Shown here: piece after piece, positions 41,877 to 45,817 of the stretch | How the letters are laid out: every line of letters starts with the position of its first letter | How positions within the stretch are numbered: the stretch's first letter is position 1 | Origin: Bifidobacterium aerophilum | GTDB lineage: Bacteria; Actinomycetota; Actinomycetes; Actinomycetales; Bifidobacteriaceae | NCBI RefSeq assembly: GCF_010667685.1 | Contig: NZ_WHZW01000024.1 | Location: forward strand, 1-45,817 | Length of the DNA: 45,817 bases | Direction of reading: 5' to 3' | Position numbers and translations under genes: made by a program | Notes under the pieces: model-generated | The model's input: the letters and a program-made list of their open reading frames with translations, nothing else | The model's database searches: none | What the model was told of the DNA's origin: nothing

Positions 41877-43774
41877 GCGATAACGCAGCCGCCACCGAAG
41901 CGGCCATCGAACGATCGCGCAAGGCCGTCGAGCCGGACCGGCCGAAGCATATCATCCGCACACTCGCCGGATCGATGCGCGAGTACAGGAAGGAAAGCCT
42001 GCTCGCGCCGCTGTTCGTGTTCATCGAAAGCATCCTGGAGATCGTGATCCCCACGGTCATGGCCTCGCTCATCGACCAGGGCATCACGGGCGGCAGCATG
42101 CCGGCCATCGTCAAGTTCGGACTGATCCTGCTTGTCTGTTCTCTCGTCTCGCTCGCCTGCGGCTTCCTCGCCGGCAAGTTCGCCGCCATCGCCGCCGCCG
42201 GATTCGCCAAGAACCTGCGCCGCGACCAGTTCGAGAAGGTGCAGGGCTTCAGCTTCACCAACATCGACCGGTTCTCCACCGGTTCGATCATCACCCGTCT
42301 GACCACCGACGTGACTAACCTGCAGAACGCCTACGGCATGATGATCCGCATGGGTGTGCGCGCCCCGATCATGGTCGTCGTCGCATGGATCTTCTCGTTC
42401 CGCATCTCGCCGTCGATCTCGCTCGTGTTCCTCGCCTGCGTGCCGATCCTGGCCATCGGCCTGTGCGGGCTTGCGGTGCTCGTGCACCCGGTGTTCGAGC
42501 GCGTGTTCCACACCTACGATGCGCTCAACAACGTCGTCGACGAGAACCTGCAGGGCGTTCGCGTCGTGAAATCGTATAACCGCGAATCTTACGAGATCTC
42601 CAAGTTCGACCGCATCTCGCAGCGCATCTTCAAGGACTTCACCAAGGCCGAACGCATCATGAGCTTCAACAGCCCGATCATGATGTTCTGCATCTACGCG
42701 TCGATGATCCTCATCTCGTGGATGGGCGCGCAGCAGATCGTCGCCTCCGGCAACAACGCCGCGCTGGGCCTGACCACCGGCGACCTGACCGCATTGGTGA
42801 CGTACGCGATGCAGATCCTCATGGCCATGATGATGCTGTCGATGATCTTCGTCATGATCATCATCTCCCAGGCCTCCGCCGAACGCATCTGCCAGGTGCT
42901 GCAGGAGGAAAGCACCGTCACCGATCCGGAGCGGCCGATCATGGAGGTCCCGGACGGTTCGGTCCGCTTCGACCACGTCACGTTCCGCTACTCCGACAGC
43001 TCGGAAAAGCCGGTGCTCGACGACATCGACCTTGACATCCGCTCCGGCATGACCGTCGGCATCGTCGGCGGCACCGGTTCGGCCAAGTCCTCGCTCGTGC
43101 AGCTCATCCCGCGTCTGTACGACGTCAGCGCCGGCTCGCTCAAGGTCGGCGGCATCGACGTGCGCGACTACGATCTCGAAGTCCTGCGCGACCAGGTCGC
43201 GATGGTCCTGCAGAAGAACGTGCTGTTCTCCGGCACCATCGCCGAGAACCTGCGCTGGGGCAACCCGAACGCCACCGACGAGGAGATCCGCCACGCCTGC
43301 CAGCTCGCGCAGGCCGACGGCTTCATCCAGGAATTCCCCGACAAGTACGACACGTACATCGAACAGGGCGGCACCAACGTCTCCGGCGGCCAGCGCCAGC
43401 GCCTATGCATCGCGCGTGCGCTGCTCAAGAAGCCGAAGATCCTGATCCTCGACGACTCGACCTCCGCCGTCGACACCAAGACGGACAAGCTGATCCGCGC
43501 CGCGTTCCATAACGAGATCCCGGACACGACCAAGATCATCATCGCCCAGCGCGTCGCCTCCGTGCAGGAATCCGACATGATCCTCGTCATGGACAACGGC
43601 CGCATCATGGCCCGCGGCACGCACGACGAGCTGCTCGCCACCTGCGACGAATACCGGTCCATCTACGAATCCCAGACCAAGAACACCGCCGAGGGACAGG
43701 CCGCGCTCGACGCGGCCGCGGCCAAGGAAGCCGCTGCGGTGCGCGCGAACGAACAGGAAGGAGAAGCGCGATGA
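41873..43774 (+). CDS. ABC multidrug exporter subunit 1 (fused membrane and ATPase domains)
   Basis: A half-transporter of 633 residues: six membrane helices (about 40-330) followed by a nucleotide-binding domain (about 365-600). In the latter, Walker A reads GGTGSAKSS, with Ala where Gly is usual before Lys; the signature is VSGGQRQRLCIARAL. Walker B is ILILDDSTSAVD, so the catalytic Glu is replaced by Asp, the mark of the degenerate site in heterodimeric exporters. It resembles LmrC-type subunits and the BbmA/BbmB multidrug pair reported for B. breve (from memory). Ribosome site AAGGAGGAG lies inside the MarR gene. The end overlaps the next gene as ATGA. Confidence 0.92.
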   Translation: MSDNAAATEAAIERSRKAVEPDRPKHIIRTLAGSMREYRKESLLAPLFVFIESILEIVIPTVMASLIDQGITGGSMPAIVKFGLILLVCSLVSLACGFLAGKFAAIAAAGFAKNLRRDQFEKVQGFSFTNIDRFSTGSIITRLTTDVTNLQNAYGMMIRMGVRAPIMVVVAWIFSFRISPSISLVFLACVPILAIGLCGLAVLVHPVFERVFHTYDALNNVVDENLQGVRVVKSYNRESYEISKFDRISQRIFKDFTKAERIMSFNSPIMMFCIYASMILISWMGAQQIVASGNNAALGLTTGDLTALVTYAMQILMAMMMLSMIFVMIIISQASAERICQVLQEESTVTDPERPIMEVPDGSVRFDHVTFRYSDSSEKPVLDDIDLDIRSGMTVGIVGGTGSAKSSLVQLIPRLYDVSAGSLKVGGIDVRDYDLEVLRDQVAMVLQKNVLFSGTIAENLRWGNPNATDEEIRHACQLAQADGFIQEFPDKYDTYIEQGGTNVSGGQRQRLCIARALLKKPKILILDDSTSAVDTKTDKLIRAAFHNEIPDTTKIIIAQRVASVQESDMILVMDNGRIMARGTHDELLATCDEYRSIYESQTKNTAEGQAALDAAAAKEAAAVRANEQEGEAR

Positions 43775-45789
43775 GCGACGCGAAGCAGAACTTCAAGGAT
43801 CGCAAGCCGGGCATGGGCAAGCCGGCGCCCGGCACCACCAAGCGCATCTTCGGCTACATCATGCAATACCGCTGGCGCGTCGTCGCCATCGTGGTCTGCA
43901 TCCTCGTCGGCGCCGCCGCGCAGGCCGGCTCGGCGCTGTTCCTCCAGTCGCTCATCGACACGTACATCCTGCCGATGGTCGGCGCCGCCGACCCCGACTG
44001 GGGGCCGCTGCTGAGGGCCATCACGCTCATGGGATGCCTGTACGTCGCCGGCATCGCAGCGAGCTGGCTGTGGCAGTGGCTCATCGTCACCGTCGAACAG
44101 GGCACGCTCAAGAAGATCCGCGACGACATGTTCGCCCACCAGCAGCATCTGCCGATCCGCTACTTCGACACCAACGAGCACGGCGACATCATGAGCCGCT
44201 ACACCAACGACACCGACACGCTGCGCCAGGCCATCAGCCAGTCGTTCCCGCAGATGTTCGCGTCGATGATCTCCGCGATCGCCGCCATCATCTCCATGCT
44301 GTGGCTGTCCATCCCGATCACCGTGTTCGTGCTGCTGTTCACCGTGCTCCTGTTCTTCATCATCCGCAAGGTCGTTTCCCGCGCCGGACGCTACTTCGTC
44401 AAGCAGCAGCAGTGGCTCGGCGACGTGAACGCGTTCGTCGAGGAATCCGTCAACGGGCAGAAGGTCATCAAGGTCTTCAACCACGAGGACGCCACGCAGA
44501 AGACCTTCGACGAGAAGAATGAGGAGCTGTTCGAGGCGGCCGCCGAGGCGAACACCTGGGGCAACGTCACCATGCCGATCGTCGGCAACATGGGATACAT
44601 GCTGTACATCCTGCTTGCCATCGTCGGCGGCGCGATGGCGCTCGGCGGGGTCGGCAACGTCGGACTGTCGGGCTTCGGCACGCTGACGCTCGGCACGCTC
44701 ATCTCCCTGCTCACCCTGTCGCGATCGTTCATCAACCCGCTCGGCCAGGTCTCCATGCAGCTCAACATGGTCATGATGGCGCTCGCCGGCGCCTCCCGCA
44801 TCTTCGCGCTCATGGACTCGCCCGTGGAGGAGGACGGCGGCACCGTGACGCTCGTCAACGTCGAACTCGGCCCGGACGGACGCACCATGAAGGAGGTCGA
44901 CCACGAGACCGGCCACTGGGCGTGGAAGCGCGAGGAAGGCGACGACGGCACCCGTTCGCTCAAAGCCGCCGAAAAGCTCAAAGGCTCGGCCCGTGAGGTC
45001 GCCGTCAAGGCCAAGGAGCAGGCGATCACCTCGCCGGACGGCCGCTACACGCTGCTGCGCGGCGACGTGCGTTTCACCAACGTGACCTTCGGCTACAACC
45101 CCGACAAGCCGGTGCTGCACGACATCACCTGGTTCGCCAAGCCCGGCCAGAAGATCGCGCTCGTCGGCGCCACCGGCGCCGGCAAGACCACGGTGACCAA
45201 CCTCATCAACCGCTTCTACGACATCCAGGAAGGCCAGATCCTCTACGACGGCATTTCGGTCGCCGGCATCAAAAAGCCCGACCTGCGCCGCTCGCTCGGC
45301 ATCGTGCTGCAGGACGTGAACCTGTTCACCGGCACCGTGATGGACAACATCCGCTACGGCCGGCTCGACGCCACCGACGAGGAATGCATCCAGGCCGCGA
45401 AGCTCGTGAACGCGGACGGCTTCATCCGCATGCTGCCGCAGGGCTACCAGACCGTGCTCGAAGGCGACGGCTCCGGCCTGTCGCAAGGCCAGCGCCAGCT
45501 GATCTCTATCGCGCGCGCCGCGGTCGCCGACCCACCGGCGCTGATCCTCGACGAGGCCACCTCGTCGATCGACACCCGCACCGAGGAGGTCGTGCAGGCC
45601 GGCATGGACGCGCTTATGAAGGGACGCACCGTGTTCGTCATCGCGCACCGCCTGTCCACCGTGCGCAACTCCGACGTGATCATGGTGCTCGACCACGGCA
45701 ACATCATCGAACGCGGCTCGCACGACGAGCTCATCGCGCAGCGCGGGGAATACTACCAGCTCTACACGGGCGCCGTGGAGTTCGAGTAG
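43771..45789 (+). CDS. ABC multidrug exporter subunit 2 (fused membrane and ATPase domains)
   Basis: The partner half-transporter, 672 residues. Six membrane helices (about 25-340) are followed by a charged insert of about 80 residues (GPDGRTMKEVDHETGHWAWK and a Lys/Ala-rich helix), then the nucleotide-binding domain. Walker A is the standard GATGAGKTT, Walker B ALILDEATSSID keeps the catalytic Glu, and the signature is changed to LSQGQRQLISIA. The pattern complements subunit 1, supporting a heterodimer with one degenerate and one canonical ATP site. Ribosome site AAGGAG lies within the upstream gene. The insert is longer than in typical half-exporters. Only 28 bases follow the stop in this window. 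Confidence 0.93.
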   Translation: MSDAKQNFKDRKPGMGKPAPGTTKRIFGYIMQYRWRVVAIVVCILVGAAAQAGSALFLQSLIDTYILPMVGAADPDWGPLLRAITLMGCLYVAGIAASWLWQWLIVTVEQGTLKKIRDDMFAHQQHLPIRYFDTNEHGDIMSRYTNDTDTLRQAISQSFPQMFASMISAIAAIISMLWLSIPITVFVLLFTVLLFFIIRKVVSRAGRYFVKQQQWLGDVNAFVEESVNGQKVIKVFNHEDATQKTFDEKNEELFEAAAEANTWGNVTMPIVGNMGYMLYILLAIVGGAMALGGVGNVGLSGFGTLTLGTLISLLTLSRSFINPLGQVSMQLNMVMMALAGASRIFALMDSPVEEDGGTVTLVNVELGPDGRTMKEVDHETGHWAWKREEGDDGTRSLKAAEKLKGSAREVAVKAKEQAITSPDGRYTLLRGDVRFTNVTFGYNPDKPVLHDITWFAKPGQKIALVGATGAGKTTVTNLINRFYDIQEGQILYDGISVAGIKKPDLRRSLGIVLQDVNLFTGTVMDNIRYGRLDATDEECIQAAKLVNADGFIRMLPQGYQTVLEGDGSGLSQGQRQLISIARAAVADPPALILDEATSSIDTRTEEVVQAGMDALMKGRTVFVIAHRLSTVRNSDVIMVLDHGNIIERGSHDELIAQRGEYYQLYTGAVEFE

Positions 45790-45817
45790 GTCGATGATGC
45801 CGCCGTCCCGCCCGCGA

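Overview
The window looks like a chromosomal segment of a Bifidobacterium or a very close actinobacterial relative. This is inferred from the high GC content, strong AGGAG-type ribosome binding sites mixed with leaderless starts, an araB-araD-araA arabinose operon next to a LacI-family regulator, GH42 and GH3 glycosidases, and a MarR-controlled pair of half-size ABC exporters. I cannot name the species. Most genes are on the + strand. There is no insertion sequence, prophage, rRNA or CRISPR array.

Layout. 1-7.3 kb is housekeeping: a DUF3039 protein, pncB (minus), a Pr6Pr-type membrane protein, rph-rdgB, a FemAB-type aminoacyltransferase behind a hairpin-rich leader, an AEC transporter (minus), and tRNA-Leu and tRNA-Thr (minus). 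7.7-14.3 kb holds pgi, two tandem paralogous single-pass membrane proteins and a secreted, membrane-anchored subtilase. 14.4-16.4 kb is a compact three-gene operon: DUF362 protein, ECF S-component and DUF1893 protein. 16.8-25.1 kb is the most unusual part: an orphan LytTR response regulator followed by a nine-gene operon encoding a lidless Hsp70, a GrpE-like protein, a membrane J-like protein without HPD, an FtsK/SpoIIIE-type ATPase, and five small helical proteins of WXG100 size. 25.4-27.4 kb is rplS, lepB and rnhB. 27.5-41.1 kb is a plant-sugar locus: LacI regulator, araBDA, GH42, TetR regulator and two GH3 enzymes. 41.2-45.8 kb is a MarR regulator with two ABC exporter subunits in overlapping reading frames.

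How the genes work together. The araBDA products convert L-arabinose to xylulose-5-phosphate, which bifidobacteria feed into the phosphoketolase shunt. The neighbouring GH42 and GH3 enzymes probably release arabinose, galactose or glucose from plant glycosides. A clear promoter (TTGAGC-N17-TACAAT) with two LacI-type operators at the start site precedes araB, and the LacI gene has a similar site. The chaperone/ATPase/small-protein operon is proposed as a secretion-like or membrane-remodelling machine: a membrane J-like protein could dock the Hsp70, the FtsK-type ATPase would be the motor, and two A-B pairs of small proteins plus a fifth would be substrates or structural parts. That role is inference.

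The best leads are this operon and a pair of roughly 95-nt structured repeats placed exactly at the stop codons of araD and araA. Their arms differ in sequence but keep pairing.
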